Positions 1 through 12,693 of a DNA stretch of 64,000 nt are shown here, piece by piece. The notes below the pieces were generated by a model. The model had not been told where the DNA came from, ran no database searches, and saw only the letters and a program-made list of their open reading frames with translations. Made by a program: the position numbers and the translations under genes. Within the stretch, counting starts at the first letter, position 1. Every line of letters begins with the position of its first letter. Source of the DNA: Pohlia nutans (taxonomy: Eukaryota > Streptophyta > Bryopsida > Bryales > Mniaceae); contig CM040088.1 of assembly GCA_022496805.1 (NCBI GenBank), forward strand, positions 25,899,501 to 25,963,500. Reading direction: 5' to 3'.

Positions 1-223
1 CATGCAGACACTACAGCAGCGCCGGAATCACGAGAGAAGCCGAGCTATAACCGAGGCGATCAAACGCAGGTAGGTACGTCGAAGAATCGATTGAAACCTT
101 CAACACAAGAGAGGAATTGAATCGAAACGACCGGTGTAAGTTCAACAACTGTAAGAAGAGATCTAGAGGAATTGATGAATCGAAACTGTAGGAATCCTGC
201 GACGCGGTGGCCGCGTCTTTATA
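1..223 (-). promoter_or_regulatory. possible core promoter and 5' leader of a gene leaving the left edge
   Basis: Read on the minus strand there is a TATAAA at 223-218, a pyrimidine-rich leader below it, and an ATG at positions 3-1, where the window ends. DNA just upstream (236-330) is GC-rich, unlike the AT-rich intergenic DNA beyond. This layout fits a core promoter and 5' UTR, but no coding sequence is visible to confirm it. It could equally be a chance match. Confidence 0.3.
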
Positions 224-3200
224 GAAGGGCGGGCATGGGCGATCGGTGCCTGGTGGCAGCGCGCGCGCAGCCAGCATGGCGGCCAGGCCACCGGGGGCGC
301 ACTGTCATGATGGGCGGGATGGGCGGGGCCTAACTGCCGTGAAACTGATCCAAATGAGGAAAATTGCCCGCACTTGCCACGCACCCGTGATTGACGAGGA
401 ATTACCACGACCCTGGACATCGTTCTGAACTTCTTACATGTAGATTCTTTGCAGCGACTCAATGATTCGACGTTATCAACTCACCTTCCTGGCTCACCTG
501 GAAGAACGCGATGAAATTCAATTCAAACTAACTTTGCTCGTCCGACGCGCCCTCGCGCCCTGGCGGGACCAGCTAGTAATTAACTGAACTTCACGACTAC
601 ATGCACAACTAGAATCCACGAACCAAAAATGAATGTATATTTTTGTAACTAAAACTAGAAACTGAGCTCTAAACATAACCTCAGTTTGTCAACACGAACA
701 ACCGCCAGTTGTAAAAAACTCACCGATCACTTGGTTTTTTACAAGGTGATCAATGATCAGAGCCGGTATGGAGGTACGTACATGAGGTGCTGCGCCCACA
801 CGTGGCGGGGTGCTTGAGATTCCCGCATCAAAAAATCTCAAAACACGGGCACTGGAAGTAGTAACAGTTAAAAATATTAAGTAAATGAAGGGAAGTGGGC
901 CACTGACTGGAATGGGATGTGCGTCCGGACTCTGGTAATGATTTGCGCCTTGCCTTGCTGTCTGCAACTTGCAGTGGCAAACATAATTAGTAGTTCGAAT
1001 GATCGATGGGTCAAAGCTAGAAACCAGTACGTGACAGAGTAGTGTGTTCACGATCGATGGACCCGCCAGATGCGGAGTTGAGCTGCTGCAATCGTGGAAA
1101 GTAACGGAACAGGCGAATCCTTATCTGCATGAAGGATATATCCTTCATTTATCTGGGAGTTTCCTGTTGATGTTGTTGTTGTTTTGGCAGTTGTTCTATT
1201 GCTACAGTAAGCTAGTGGTGCTAGTGGTATTGTACTGAACCACCCGATGATTACGGTGCAGACGTAGTCAACGCATGCGTGAGCGTACTGGGAATCACTC
1301 CATGTGGACACGCCGTGCGTGACCGGCGCGTGGCATCATGATTCACAATCATACGGAGACGGAAGCTACTGCTAGTCCTCACTAGCAGTCTAGCACTAGA
1401 CTAGTTTACACTCCTGCTATTTCATCAGTAGTGTCACTAGTGTGGCCTTGAAATGTCTCCAAATCCTGAAGATATCTTCACACTATGAACATTTTGGGAA
1501 AGCTTACCCTTACCCGTGAGTATCTCAAATTCAGTAGGAGTTTACATTTAGAGATTCTTTTACCGATACTCACCCATTCTCTTTTATGACCAATGTTCAA
1601 AATACGACCCTACTTAAAAGGAAATTTTAACAAGTCGGTGAAGTTTGTAGAGAAATATAAAATGCATACTTAGTCTCGACAAAGAACCCACTATGTACTA
1701 CATAACTGGCAAGAGACGGCACTACCGATCCGGGTATGGGACATAGAAATAACACTTTTTGAACCAAAATAGTAAGAAGTTGTGGGATGCAACACTTGCA
1801 TGGAGAGAAGTGGAAATCAGAAAGGAAGCCAAGGAGTTATGGAAAATGAACCTTGAATGTGTAGCCAATGATATAGTGACATATTTGTTACGCATTTCCT
1901 AGATTAGGTTATGATGGTGACCTTGGCGTATAGTATATGATATACTATTTTCTCGGGGGGTGTAGTGATATGTTGGAGTAGCAATATACGTGTGAACAAA
2001 TGATAGGGTATTTTAAAAACATGGGAACAAAAAATTATAAATGGACTTAGAGGTAATATAGGGTATCAAAAATGGCACTGGACATCTTTAAAGTACTATA
2101 GGGTATGGAATAATAGGTAATTTGGAATTATAAGTAATGCAAGCCCCTTTTCTATGAACCCAAAGTAGAAAATTACATAATGATAGCATGTGAAAAAAAA
2201 ACCAAAAAAACAAGTAATATCCCCCTATAAAATAGTCGTTGTTCGCACCTATATCCTTAGCTTTTTAACACACTGACCCCCCCGAGACTATTTTGTAGTC
2301 TTATAAAAAAACGATAAACATCATGTACATGTTGATGAACACCATTTACTAAACTTTGGATATTGTACCATTTACTACGCTTCAGATATTGTACTTGTTG
2401 ATCACGGTCTTTTTCTTTGGTTATATTTTCTCCAAATTTCTCTACAAAGTAGTATGGTGTTTCTCTTTTATTAAGGGGAAAACAAGACTTTTGAATTTTT
2501 TTCGCCAAATTTTCTCTATATTTTTTGTGAAGATAGCCAAATTTTGTGAAGAAAACTACATGGGTTATCCCATTTAGTGCGTGTGGTACCAATTCACGAA
2601 GCACGCCCTATTTTGCCAAATCACAAAATTAGTGAGGGCTGAAATTTTTACTAAATGGCTGAAATCTTCATATCACGCTAATTTTACATCATAATGATAT
2701 TTAGTATCACCTTTTTTAGCTTGAAAGGTAGCAAAAATGAGTTTTAGCCCCTTTTTTCCGACCAATCACAACGCACTACATTATCAGAGAAATTCGAACC
2801 TTGAACCTCCCCAATGCAAGAGAAGCTCCCCCATACCACACCAGTGTTCCCATGGTGAAATCTCTAGGTGCACCAACACGAACCATCTCATGGATTGCTC
2901 TCCCAAACCAAGCAACTTGGCTCCTTGTGACAGAGTTATCCGTAAAGGCAACATGGGGTAGCCTGTTTGCTGCCTTGTGATTTTCATCTTCAAATATAAA
3001 TCTCTTTCTTAAATCGCCAGTTATGCTTCAAGAAGAAAATCACATAATAATCACTGTTGTTCGATGGAGTTACTGTTCACTAAAAAGTTTCTTGACAAAT
3101 GTTTTTTTATCAGGAGATTCCTGGGGGAGAATTCATACATGTGACAATTGATCAATTTGGGTGTCACAGTAACTCACTAGAGTAGCTCGCCGCCTCCTTT

Positions 3201-3731
3201 GCATGAGAGGCGCCCCTACCGTCCTACAGTGGCCCGGTACAGATGTAGGAACTGCATGCGTTCCGGCAAGTAGTATGTAAATTAGTGTGGTGAGCCTGGA
3301 GGGGATTTGGCGGCTCCTGGTGAGGGTGGTGCACTAATTCCGAAGCAGCGTGACCTTTGTAGTTCGTGAAGGCTGCTGCTTGAGAATCAAACGAACTCAG
3401 TCTGACTTGCCCACAAACAGGCCGGGGCCCAACACAACAGTACCGTCTCATCACTTTCTTATCTCCTTTTCCTGTTTTTGATAACTTTGTTCCGTTCCTT
3501 TCCTCCATGGTGGGCTGCCTGAGACGGACTAGTAGGCTGTGCTGCAACTCAGATTCGGCACCATGGCATCATGCATGCATGCATGCATCAGCCGTGACTC
3601 GTGAGCGCTCTCCTCATCACTTCTTTTCCTGGACTAAATTGACTACGAGTTCTTAATTAATTCATTAAGTCTGCTGTTTCATGTTCTTTTCCTGTTTTTG
3701 ATAACCTTGGTACGTTGCTTTGATTCATGGT
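224..3731. other. intergenic, no gene recognised
   Basis: I see no exon with protein similarity here. The first ~1 kb is mixed in composition; from about 1440 it is AT-rich. It holds a partial MITE copy (2563-2725) and a short GCAT tandem run near 3570-3588. The rest shows nothing I can name. Confidence 0.5.
2563..2725 (+). repeat. one-ended copy of the CACTA-type MITE seen at 60475-60688
   Basis: From the TTATCCCATTTAGTG motif at 2566 onward the sequence runs parallel to 60487-60650, including the shared ATAATGATATTTAGTATCACC stretch. The right terminal inverted repeat is missing, so this copy is truncated. Confidence 0.65.
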
Positions 3732-3750
3732 GGGCGGGCGGGCGGGCGGG
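3732..3750 (+). repeat. GGGC tandem repeat, candidate G-quadruplex
   Basis: Five runs of GGG separated by single C residues. Four or more G3 runs with 1-nt loops is the standard pattern for a stable intramolecular G-quadruplex on the plus strand. No gene is close enough to suggest a role. Confidence 0.6.
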
Positions 3751-3939
3751 CTGGAAGTGAGATCTGGTGCTGTACAATTACAATTTCCTCGAATTATTTA
3801 CTAGGGACGCACTGTAGTGTAAGCAACTGTATAATTAACCATATGTAATGACGGCGGTACACCTTGATCTTTTTAATAATTAACTGCCTAGAGTTTTTGA
3901 AAAAAAGATTATGATGTCTCTGGAATGTGTTATGTTATC

Positions 3940-4457
3940 CACTAGCAGAAAAGGTGGCGCTCCTCAGGAACATGCCCAGGCAAAATCATGCGTGGAATTG
4001 GGCACTAAGGTTGGATGTCCTAAAACCACCAACTTAAGAAATATGGCCTCATTTTAACAAGGTTATTTATGAGAAATATTTTTCGGTCATTTGGAAGAAG
4101 ATTTCTCACGGAATGCACAAATTTTCGCAATTTAATTCCCAATATTCAAATTGATACAAATTTTCGAAGTGAAAAGAACTTCGTGACCCAAATCAGACCT
4201 CTAGGTTTCCCTATAGCCACACCATGTGGTACTAATTTTCACTCATAATGATACCCAAAACCACCAACTACTTCTTCGCAATGCTTGGCATGCCATTGGT
4301 TTACTTGAATAGTGAAATTGGTGGTTTTGAGTCTCAGTTGTGGTGGCCCCAGGAAAACTTTATATGTCATTGACAGTTGGGGGAGGTGGTGGGTTTAGGA
4401 CATCCAACCTTACTTGCCTTGGCATCTCCCTCAGCAGTGCCACCTTTTCTACTAGTG
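3940..4457. mobile_element. non-autonomous CACTA element, 518 bp
   Basis: The ends are CACTAGCAGAAAAGGTGGC and its near-perfect inverted copy, flanked by a 3-bp ATC duplication (3937-3939 and 4458-4460). CACTA ends with 3-bp duplications define the En/Spm superfamily. The inverted repeats extend inward past the GGTTGGATGTCC motif. No coding capacity. The interior resembles the element at 52288-52694. Confidence 0.88.
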
Positions 4458-5671
4458 ATCAGTGTTAAATGTATGATGTAATCAATGTTAAATGTGTGAT
4501 GTAATTAATGTCAGATATAGTGTGACAAGCCTGTGCAAGATATTCCAATTAAACCAAAAAAAATGAGTATGATATGGTTTGAATGTGTGTTACAATCAAT
4601 GTCAAATATTGTGGTAAGTTTGTAAGATATTCCAAACCAAAGAAACGACTATGATATAGTTTGAACGTGTGTCAAATAGTGTGACAAGTGTGGAGGATAT
4701 TCCAAAACACTATTTTAGAAAAGTGATTATATTCACGACCAAAAAGGGTGTTGTTTTTGACACTTTTGTTTAAGTTGATAGTGATTAATTAAAAGAGGTT
4801 TGAATAAGTGTTGTTCCCATGACGCACCCAAGTTAGACTTTATCTATGTATATGAAGAATCCTCAAAAAAATTATAGAAAGAAAATCTAGCATGTAAATG
4901 TGATTCATGAAAAACATTTTACTAAAAACGTTAAAGTTTGCAAATATCTCTTGTAAGATTACGGGTGAAAGCACGAAAAAGTGTACCACCTGTAACTCTT
5001 ATGACCATTCAACTATGCAAGGTTCAAAAATACATTATAAATTTGAATTTCGTAAAAGAATTAATAACAATAAAATATAACACCTATTGTTTTATAAAGT
5101 CTACCAAAAAAATTTGGGAAAATGATCTTCAATAAGTAGTTATAAATTTTTTATTGACGTAGAAGTGGCCAAAATTGAAAAAGTAGTTCCGTACAATCAA
5201 CAAAGTTGATATAAAACAAGCAAAATGTATATCAAAACATAGTTTTTTCTACTTTCTTTTGGGACAAGGACCTCAATTCTATCATTATCTCAAAGGTCAT
5301 AAAAATTATATTTATGTTGAGTGTATTTAAGGCCATCAATTTTGCAACCGAGATTGGATTTAAGCATTCATTTTCAAACACTACTTTTTGTAAACTTTTT
5401 TGAAGATTTTGTTATGAAAATTTGGGTTCAAGTACCTATAAGAACTCTAGAGGGCTTCATGAAATTAAAACCAATATACAATATATTTTGATATAAATTT
5501 ATGGCCTATGACCAAAATAATTATGATTTTAGTATAGCAGACTAACTTTTTGGTACAGTTTTTCGTGCTTTCACCCTTACACTATATTTCTTTCCAAATT
5601 TGGCCCCTCACAATTTTAGGCTTAAACTCTTGTTTCGAAAGTACTCATGTCAAACTTGCCTCTTTTCATAA
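4458..5671. other. intergenic, AT-rich, no gene recognised
   Basis: Contains loosely repeated segments (variants of GATATTCCAAACCA and ATGTGTGATGTAATCAATG near 4460-4700) that look like decayed tandem copies. No coding or RNA gene seen. Confidence 0.45.
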
Positions 5672-5781
5672 CACTAGTAGAAAAGGCGGCACTCCCCAGG
5701 GAGATGCCCAAGCAAAATCATTGTGCATGCTGACCACTTACATGGGCATCTCCTTCGGCAGTACCACCTTTTCTACTAGTG
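5672..5781. mobile_element. miniature CACTA element, 110 bp
   Basis: Ends CACTAGTAGAAAAGG and its inverted copy, with a TAA duplication on each side (5669-5671, 5782-5784). It shares the terminal ~40 bp of the 518-bp element at 3940, including the GAGATGCCCA(A/G)GCAAAATC part, so it is a deletion derivative of the same family. Confidence 0.88.
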
Positions 5782-7560
5782 TAATCAACTTTGACGCTCC
5801 CTACTCTCAAAAGGATGGGATTTACGCAAGTAAGGTCCAATTTTCTGTGCCGGGTTTGAGAAGTTGCCTACAGAAGTAGGCAAGAGGAGGGGAAAAGTGG
5901 TATTACATTTTGTCTTATACCCGACCATGAAAGTGGTGCACACTTCCATAGACTTGAACACGATGAAACATGAACAAATTTGATTGGTTAGGGAGAAGTG
6001 CGGTGAAACATGAACAATTTGATTGGTTAATAGGAAGCAGTTGCCATGAAGTCATGGGCTTGAGAACCCACTACAACTCCACCACTTTCTTCTCAAAAGC
6101 TCACTTAAAATGTGGAACTTGGTCTCCCAAAGTCCCTAAAAACTTGTCTTTTAGTGAGATACTTCACCCAGGGAACTTGGACTCAAATGACCAAGGGGAA
6201 AACTGAGTACTGGGCGGAGAGTTCAGTTCTTTTCGGTTGGGTGGTTGGGGTGGTTGGGTGAGCGCGACTGTCGCCAGAGACGAGCAGGTGTGCGGCGTAG
6301 GACACAACCAGTGTCACTACCCTACTTACCAGTGAGGACATCTATTGTGCGCCAACACTGTAGCTTCCTGGCTCACTGATGCACCGTAGAGTCGCTCAAT
6401 CGTGTTTGTCTGAATACTATCTTCTCTATCAATTGCAACGAAGTCGGAAGGAGTTCTATTTTTGTGGCAAGAAAGTCCACACAGCGCTGCCTCAGTTACT
6501 CGGTGATTTCCGTTTGAAGTTCGTCGCCTCCGTCACTCACCTGCATGCGTCTTGGAACTAAAATATTTGCAAGGCCAGCAGCCATTTTTCATGTCTGCTC
6601 ACATTGGTACCGTACCCGTGAGTACTGTAGGCTTCACCTCTAAGAAATTGACAGCAGAATTTATGACATGGAAACCACCCTGGGAGTGATCCACAACTTA
6701 GTGCCAGTACTGTAGTAGGCTTCACCTCTCAGAAATTGACAGCAGAATTTATGACATGGAAACCACCTTGGGGTGATCCACAACATGGGAATTGCACCAG
6801 TGCATTACTCCGTGACAAAAAATAAGCTGGAGTGTAACACAAGTAGTGCAATTTCCTGAATTCTGTAGTACATAGGATAAGGAGTGCCTTACCCTGTACT
6901 AAATGTAAACACGACACACAACTGAAACCACGACGCGTCTCGTAATTAGTGTCACCTACAAACAAGCACCTATAAAGTGATACCGTTCACTGTGCCAATG
7001 AACATGGAGCATTGGACAGTGACACATGGAGCATTTGCATTTGAAACGTCAAAGACGAAGGACAGTGACAAGGTGACAAGGCACAACCGGGCAGAGAGTA
7101 GTACGTCTGTGTGAACAGCTATAGTACAGCAATTTTGTATTTCTGTAATAAAATATTATAGTGCACATTGAATTCCCTCCCAAGCAACAACTACGGAATG
7201 TACTTCACTGCTAGGGGTAACAACATCACAACCTTGACCATATCTACAAGCCCTTGGAAGGAAAGAAAAGGGACACGTGTCCCCATCTCTCCTCCACGTC
7301 TTCTCTGCCTCCATTGAAGACCTTGTTGCAACTGCAAAAATGTCAAGAAAAGTCTTCTACCTAGTACAAATAGACCTATTACTACAGCACTCCCAGGAGC
7401 TTGGACCTTTAAAGAAGGAACTAGTACATTTCACTTACTAATGAATAATGATCTCCCAGCAGCGCGTCCTTGACTGCGGTGATCCTGAACAATTACAGGC
7501 TTTCTACTTCCAATGTCCCATGCTTTGGTACCTCGAGTGAACGTCCGAGACGATCAGTTC
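5782..7560. other. intergenic 3' of PH1, no gene recognised
   Basis: Holds a local tandem duplication (6622-6785). PH1 runs on the minus strand, so the part nearest 7560 should include its 3' UTR; I cannot place a poly(A) site with confidence. Confidence 0.45.
6622..6785 (+). repeat. direct tandem duplication, ~85-bp unit, two copies
   Basis: Copies starting at 6622 and 6707 share GCTTCACCTCT, AGAAATTGACAGCAGAATTT and GTGATCCACAAC in order with few changes. Simple tandem duplication with no transposon ends. Confidence 0.8.
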
Positions 7561-10500
7561 TTACGAAGCTCGCTTGCTGTCATAGTCATAGACTTCGTCA
7601 TCTGTGACGGACTTGGAATGACGCACAATAGAACGGCCGATTGCGTTGATCCAATCCTCCTTTTCCTGTATGACCAAAATATTTTAGTTGTTACAACACG
7701 ACACGGGCTCACAGACGTAAATGATCATGGAACTATGAACAGCACATAAGGTCAGGGTTGTCATGTCCGACCATTCAACAAGATGACGTCGAAGACACAC
7801 GACAGACCCACCTTGTCAAACAGGCATACTTAGAATATACATGGAACATTTTTAAATATTCTTGGATATTCTAGAATAGTTCATCCAAGTAGTCTCACAG
7901 GACACATATCTAAGGACCGCTTCACACTATGGCCGAAGGTCAAGAGGCCGTCGATTTCCACCAACCGGATTGCAAGAAACCAAGAATTCGGCCTCTTGAC
8001 CCTTCACACTAGAGGCCAAAGTCCAAAAGCCGTCGCCCTTCAAAATGCCTACATGGCAACACTTTTTGACCAAGGTTGACGGACTCTCGAAGGACGTTTG
8101 GGTCAAACAGGAATAGAAACCCAAACTATGGTCAAGAAGCTGTCGATTTTTTTTCATAAAAAATCAACTACATTTTATTGCCTATTTTCAGCCCATTTCT
8201 TTGGACTCTCAACAACGTTTGGCCACTCAATCTCATGGCCTCTCGACTTGGACGGCCATAGTGTGAAGCGGCCCTAATACAACACTCCACATCGAACGTT
8301 GAATATGACAAACATTGGCATAAAAAAGTGTTGAACAAGACAACCCTGCATAAGGTAGAGGATACTAAAACCATTCGGGACCTATATTGACCCTTGTTAC
8401 CAACAGCAACTCATCTCTTCATACACTTGGTTCAACTTAATAGCAAGTAGTGTAAGCATGACTTGGTGTAAGCATGACTTGGCTAAATGTCTATGGTCAT
8501 TGATCTTGGAATCAAAATGAGTTGTCTACTGTCAATTATATAGAGGTCCACAACCTCCCACAAGAAATTCATACATAGTGATAAAATTTTGATCTTCACA
8601 GATTTGGCTGTTGAACTCAAAGCGATCTCTCCACAGAACTACCGAAAAATCACTCCTACATATGTTATAATACTTTAAGTGATGCAAATAAGCATCTTCT
8701 ACCTTGAAGTCAAATACCTTAGCATCCTCAGGAACCCTCTACATTAGTACCACAGAGATCCGACGAACTCCAAAATGTGGAAGTCTGAAGTTATTGAAAA
8801 TAGCTAATTCAACAGGTACATATGATTTGTTGGTCCTGAACGGTTGTAGGAAGGCCTCTCAGGATACCGATTCCTTTCGGTTCAAATTAGAATCTGACCA
8901 CTTCAGGCTCAGGATTCATTGACCACAGTGAATGAAGACCTACGACACATGATTCCTTTTGTGATCAAATTTTGACGTCTAATTAAAAATGCATTACCCA
9001 GGTATCTAAAGAAAGACAATCTACTTAAATGCAAATAAGGAAGTGTCAAGTTTAATACAATTCCGCTGGCAAGTTTATTAATCTTTTCCTCGCCTAATAG
9101 AACACAAAAAACCAGTTACGATTGAAATGATGACACTAGTCGAAAGAGTTCTCATGCCTTTTATAGTCTGATTCTCAGAACGAAAATAGATAATTACATA
9201 CACAAGCGTTTGCATGCACCCCAAATGCTAGAGTAAATACGAGAACTGCCGGGGTTTAAGGCTAGAACTACACACAACGAACACAACGACAAGCAAAAAC
9301 GGAGATAAAAAACATAAAAGCTAAGCCAAAAAAGGAAAAAATTGGTGGTTGCCTAAATTCAACATCCAAATTTTAAAACATAAGGCAAAAACTGACATGC
9401 CATCAACGTGGCAAACATGTGCTGGAGGACGGCTGTAGAAACAACACAGGCCATTCTAATGAATATAAATTGAAGATGTGTAGAAATTCTGAGATGCCAT
9501 TCTGAAGACATCACAAACTTGGCAAGTCAGGTTTTTGCAGTGTTTTTTGTATGTTGTTCAGATGAACGGGTGATTTCGTTCGACACACAATAACAATATG
9601 TTTGTTGTAGAAATAATGTACAAAGGATGCATTACAAACATGCAAAAAACATCAAGATGAAAATTGCATGTTTGTAGTACGTCCTTCGTACAAAGATTCT
9701 ACAATTAACATATTGTTATCATGTGTCAAACATAATCACCCTTGTTCATCTCAACAGCATGCGAAAAACATTGCAAAAACATGACTTGTCAAATTTGTGA
9801 TGGAGACAGAATGTGGAATTAAGGGGACCCCAAAATAATCAAGCTCAAAAGGGTCTGGGGCTCACCCACGACAGCCCCAGAGCAAGAGAAGTAATTCTTA
9901 GCTGATTGGAAGGCTTACCTTGTCTGTGTCAGCAATAAAATACATAGTGTCTCTATTCGTGGAAAGCTCAAACGCAAACTGTTTGTTCAGCACATCCTCA
10001 GCACCCTTGACCGTCAAACAGCTGCTCACTGGAATAATCCCCCTGGATTTTGAGTACTGCATAAATTTGAATTCCACAATATCAGAACAAAGTTGAGGTG
10101 ATGATGATTAAAAAACACTGTTTAGCTTTTGAAGCACGGCAAGATGGGTAAGATGATTACAGGAGTTAGCTGCTGCTCTTTGAACCAGAAGATGCGACCT
10201 TGCTTCAAAACAAACCATCTCCTTCGCCAAGTTTTTATAAACTCGCCTGCAATTCACACAATCGGTAACCTCATAAGACAGACTTCAGCCAAGGAAAGGT
10301 AAATTAAATCATTAACAGGAAAGTACCCACCCAATTCAAATGAGGCGTAACTATGCACTAGGTCAGAAAAATAGAAATAAACAGAACCAAAATATATATA
10401 TATAATCACTCACATGGGTATAAAACCAAAACCTCTTTAAAAAAATGACAGTAAGCAATTATCGACTACTCCCAAGTATCCTAGCCTAAGAGCATCCGCA

Positions 10501-11818
10501 CCCTACCACTGAATTCTCAGTTGACTCTGAAAAGTGGACGAAAGTGCTTGTATTTAATGTTGCATATTCGGAGAGCCACAGAATATGAGCACGATAGCTA
10601 ATCCTAATCCTAGATTGGTGGACAATAATGATTACCCATGTATAGTGATTGTGATTGGTTTACCAACTATATAGAGGGACACATAGCGATTCAAGAGTGT
10701 GGAGACAATAGCTTGTGACACTAAATTTTGGATGTGATGATAGAGGTCAAGGGGTGAATTGAGGGAGAAATGTGAGGATGCTCTAATACAAGAGGTGGAT
10801 GGGCATGAATTCGGCAACATCATGTCAAAACCATGGATTGAGTATGTTACATTACTCTGCGTATTGAATCTTATGTCATAAACAACAGTGACCCGAAACC
10901 AGGAAATACAGAAGGGAAATCTAATCGATCACAATAAGGAATAAGATCAGACAAACTTTGCACCAGTTTCCAAGAAGGACAGAGACATAACATTCTTGTT
11001 GAGCACCTTCTAAATTGGTTCAAAATGGAGACGTTACGTCCAAGAATGTTATGAAGAGACGTTATGCAGAAGAACTGGATGTGCAAAAGCAGAATAAATT
11101 GGCGAAACTCACCCTGTTTCATAAGCCAACCCGACCGTTCTGGGTTATTCCAGAATTCAATCTGCCAAAAGAAAAAAAACAGATTAATCATCAGCAAATG
11201 CTCATCAAATAAGTTCTCCAGCTCTGCTTCTCCCTAGCATCGCCAGCAAGTTGCTGCAATTTTCTTTCCGTTTGAACTTCCAATAAATTACCATTTATTT
11301 TCATCAATCCCCCCGAATGATACCAAGTTCATACACATGTTCCTGACGTAAAGAATGCGAGAGATGCATACAAACCAGAAGAAAAATAAAAATCACAAAA
11401 AACATGAATACACAGACGCTCAAAATCCACCAATCCGTGAATTCTCCTAGTCTGACCCTCAACCCTAAATAGTCTGGAAAAGGGGTAGACACAGATCTCT
11501 GAATGTGCTAATCACCGAAGTGCAAGAAGAGAAAACCTAAACGCCTGCAATTTTTGAGACCTCACAATCAGTCCAAATATTGTTGGAAACCCTAAGAAAT
11601 GAACAGAAAGAAGCCTTAAAAAAGATATCACGTTCACTTGATTGATCGCTCCTCGGTACGCAACCACTAGTGTCCAGCTGAAGAGCATGAAACCCTAGAA
11701 CGGCAACTCAGGCTTCCATCTTGAGAACTCCGAAAAAAGTTAAATTAAAGAGAGCAAACGACACCTTTGCCTCCGGCTCTTGAATCTTCCCGGTAAAGAA
11801 GCTCGTAATACTCTCCAT
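7561..11818 (-). CDS. PH1: pleckstrin homology domain protein 1 (PH1-like), 143 aa, five exons
   Basis: A single-PH-domain protein of the plant PH1 family; Arabidopsis PH1 binds phosphoinositide and acts on endosomal membranes. Exons on the minus strand: 11818-11765, 11161-11113, 10246-10161, 10056-9919 and 7665-7561. All junctions are GT-AG and the phases agree. The protein starts MESITSFFTGK, then carries the family signatures FWNNPERSGWLMKQG, IKTWRRRWFVLKQG, CLTVKGAEDVLNKQFAFEL, TMYFIAD and EKEDWINAIGRSIVRHS, ending DYDSKRAS. The Trp of the last PH helix (EDWIN) and the Arg-rich binding strand are kept. Length matches the ~145 aa of the family, so it looks complete and functional. Introns 2 and 4 are swollen by MITEs. 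It is divergent from LTD about 4.3 kb away, and a ~42-bp box upstream is shared with LTD. The identification is firm; function is by homology. Confidence 0.93.
7914..8274. mobile_element. Tourist-like MITE in PH1 intron 4, 361 bp
   Basis: Inverted ends GG(A/G)CCGCTTCACACTATGG, flanked by TAA on both sides (7911-7913, 8275-8277). The 3-bp TAA/TTA target is that of PIF/Harbinger. Related ends occur at 12144-12690, 21768-22229 and 55916. Confidence 0.8.
9498..9813. repeat. foldback (hairpin) MITE in PH1 intron 4
   Basis: Two arms of about 145 bp are inverted copies with a loop near 9642-9664; CATTCTGAAGACATCACAAA at the left end pairs with the right end. The transcript strand of PH1 would fold into a long imperfect hairpin. 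No target duplication identified. Confidence 0.7.
10490..10783. mobile_element. Tourist-like MITE in PH1 intron 2, 294 bp
   Basis: Ends GAGCATCCGCACCC and a shorter inverted copy (GAGCATCCTCAC), with TAA duplications at 10487-10489 and 10784-10786. The ends match those of the Harbinger element at 22384 (GAGCATCCCCAAT), a likely source of transposase for this family. Confidence 0.8.
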
Positions 11819-12140
11819 CGCTGTAGCTTCGACTGCAACCCCTGACTAAACGCCCCAGCCACTTCACTCGAGAATCAACGTGCCAGAGGTCCAGAGATCA
11901 CCACCAGCACCGAGCTCCCACCATCACCTGAACCTCCAAAACCCACTTGGGTCACTGAAGCCGGGAACATCCTAGCTTGCAAGATGCTCTCTTCCCTGGC
12001 CACGTCACTGCCACGTCGGAAGAAAATGTCTGAGTTGGACAGCCCAGTCACGGTCTCGTTACTGCAAAAACTGGACATTTAGAATAATGATTCTTCACTA
12101 TATTTTGAGAACTTGATATCTTACAAATAATTAATCAAAG
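11819..12140. promoter_or_regulatory. PH1 upstream region with a box shared with LTD
   Basis: Lies directly 5' of the PH1 start codon. Positions 12010-12050 carry the box that begins GCCACGTCGGAAGAAA and continues with GAGTTGGACAGCC; two close copies lie just upstream of LTD (15795-15836 and 15902-15943). The box contains ACGT cores of the type bound by plant bZIP factors. Regulatory function is inferred from position only. Confidence 0.5.
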
Positions 12141-12143
12141 TTA

Positions 12144-12690
12144 GGGGCGGTTTACACTCGTGACCAAGAGTTGTGACCAAGAGTCGTGACCATGAACCTC
12201 TAAAATTTGTGATTGGTCCAATGAAGTCGTCCCGGGATGACTTGGGTTTACACCACTTCAAAAAATGAATTAGGATCATGGGAGTCGAGGTTACCATAAG
12301 GGCTATGAAGTGCCCTAATCGATAATGATCCATGGTTTGAGTTTATTTTTGATGAGTCAAGCAAAAAAGGTTCTTTGGCCGCAAAACCTGAAGACTACTG
12401 TATGGAAGATCTTCCAATCCCACCATTGGATGATTCTCTAATTTTGATGAAATATCACCACTTTAGTTGAGAATAGAATTATATGGTTGCTTTCTAATTT
12501 AATCCATTCTATTTCTGAAAGGATCAATCATGGTGGAAAAATCCAATGAAATACAGTGCACTTAGCTACAATACTCTAGGCACTAAATGGTTAAGAATTG
12601 CATTTTCATTTCTCTTGGTCACGGCCCGTGACCATGAAGTGTGACCATGAATTTTTTTTCATTTCCTTGATCACGAGTGTAAATCGCCCT
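12144..12690. mobile_element. Tourist-like MITE, 547 bp
   Basis: Ends GGGGCGGTTTACACTCGTG and an inverted copy (AGGGCGATTTACACTCGTG), with TTA duplications at 12141-12143 and 12691-12693. Same end type as 7914-8274 and 21768-22229. It sits between the divergent genes PH1 and LTD and pushes them apart. Confidence 0.8.
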
Positions 12691-12693
12691 TTA

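Noticed and set aside
7513..7749. 78-residue plus-strand frame
   Set aside because: Antisense of PH1 exon 5.
11875..12078. Minus-strand frame upstream of PH1, partly similar to one at 15612-15881
   Set aside because: The similarity is due to the shared promoter-side box; neither has splice or domain support.
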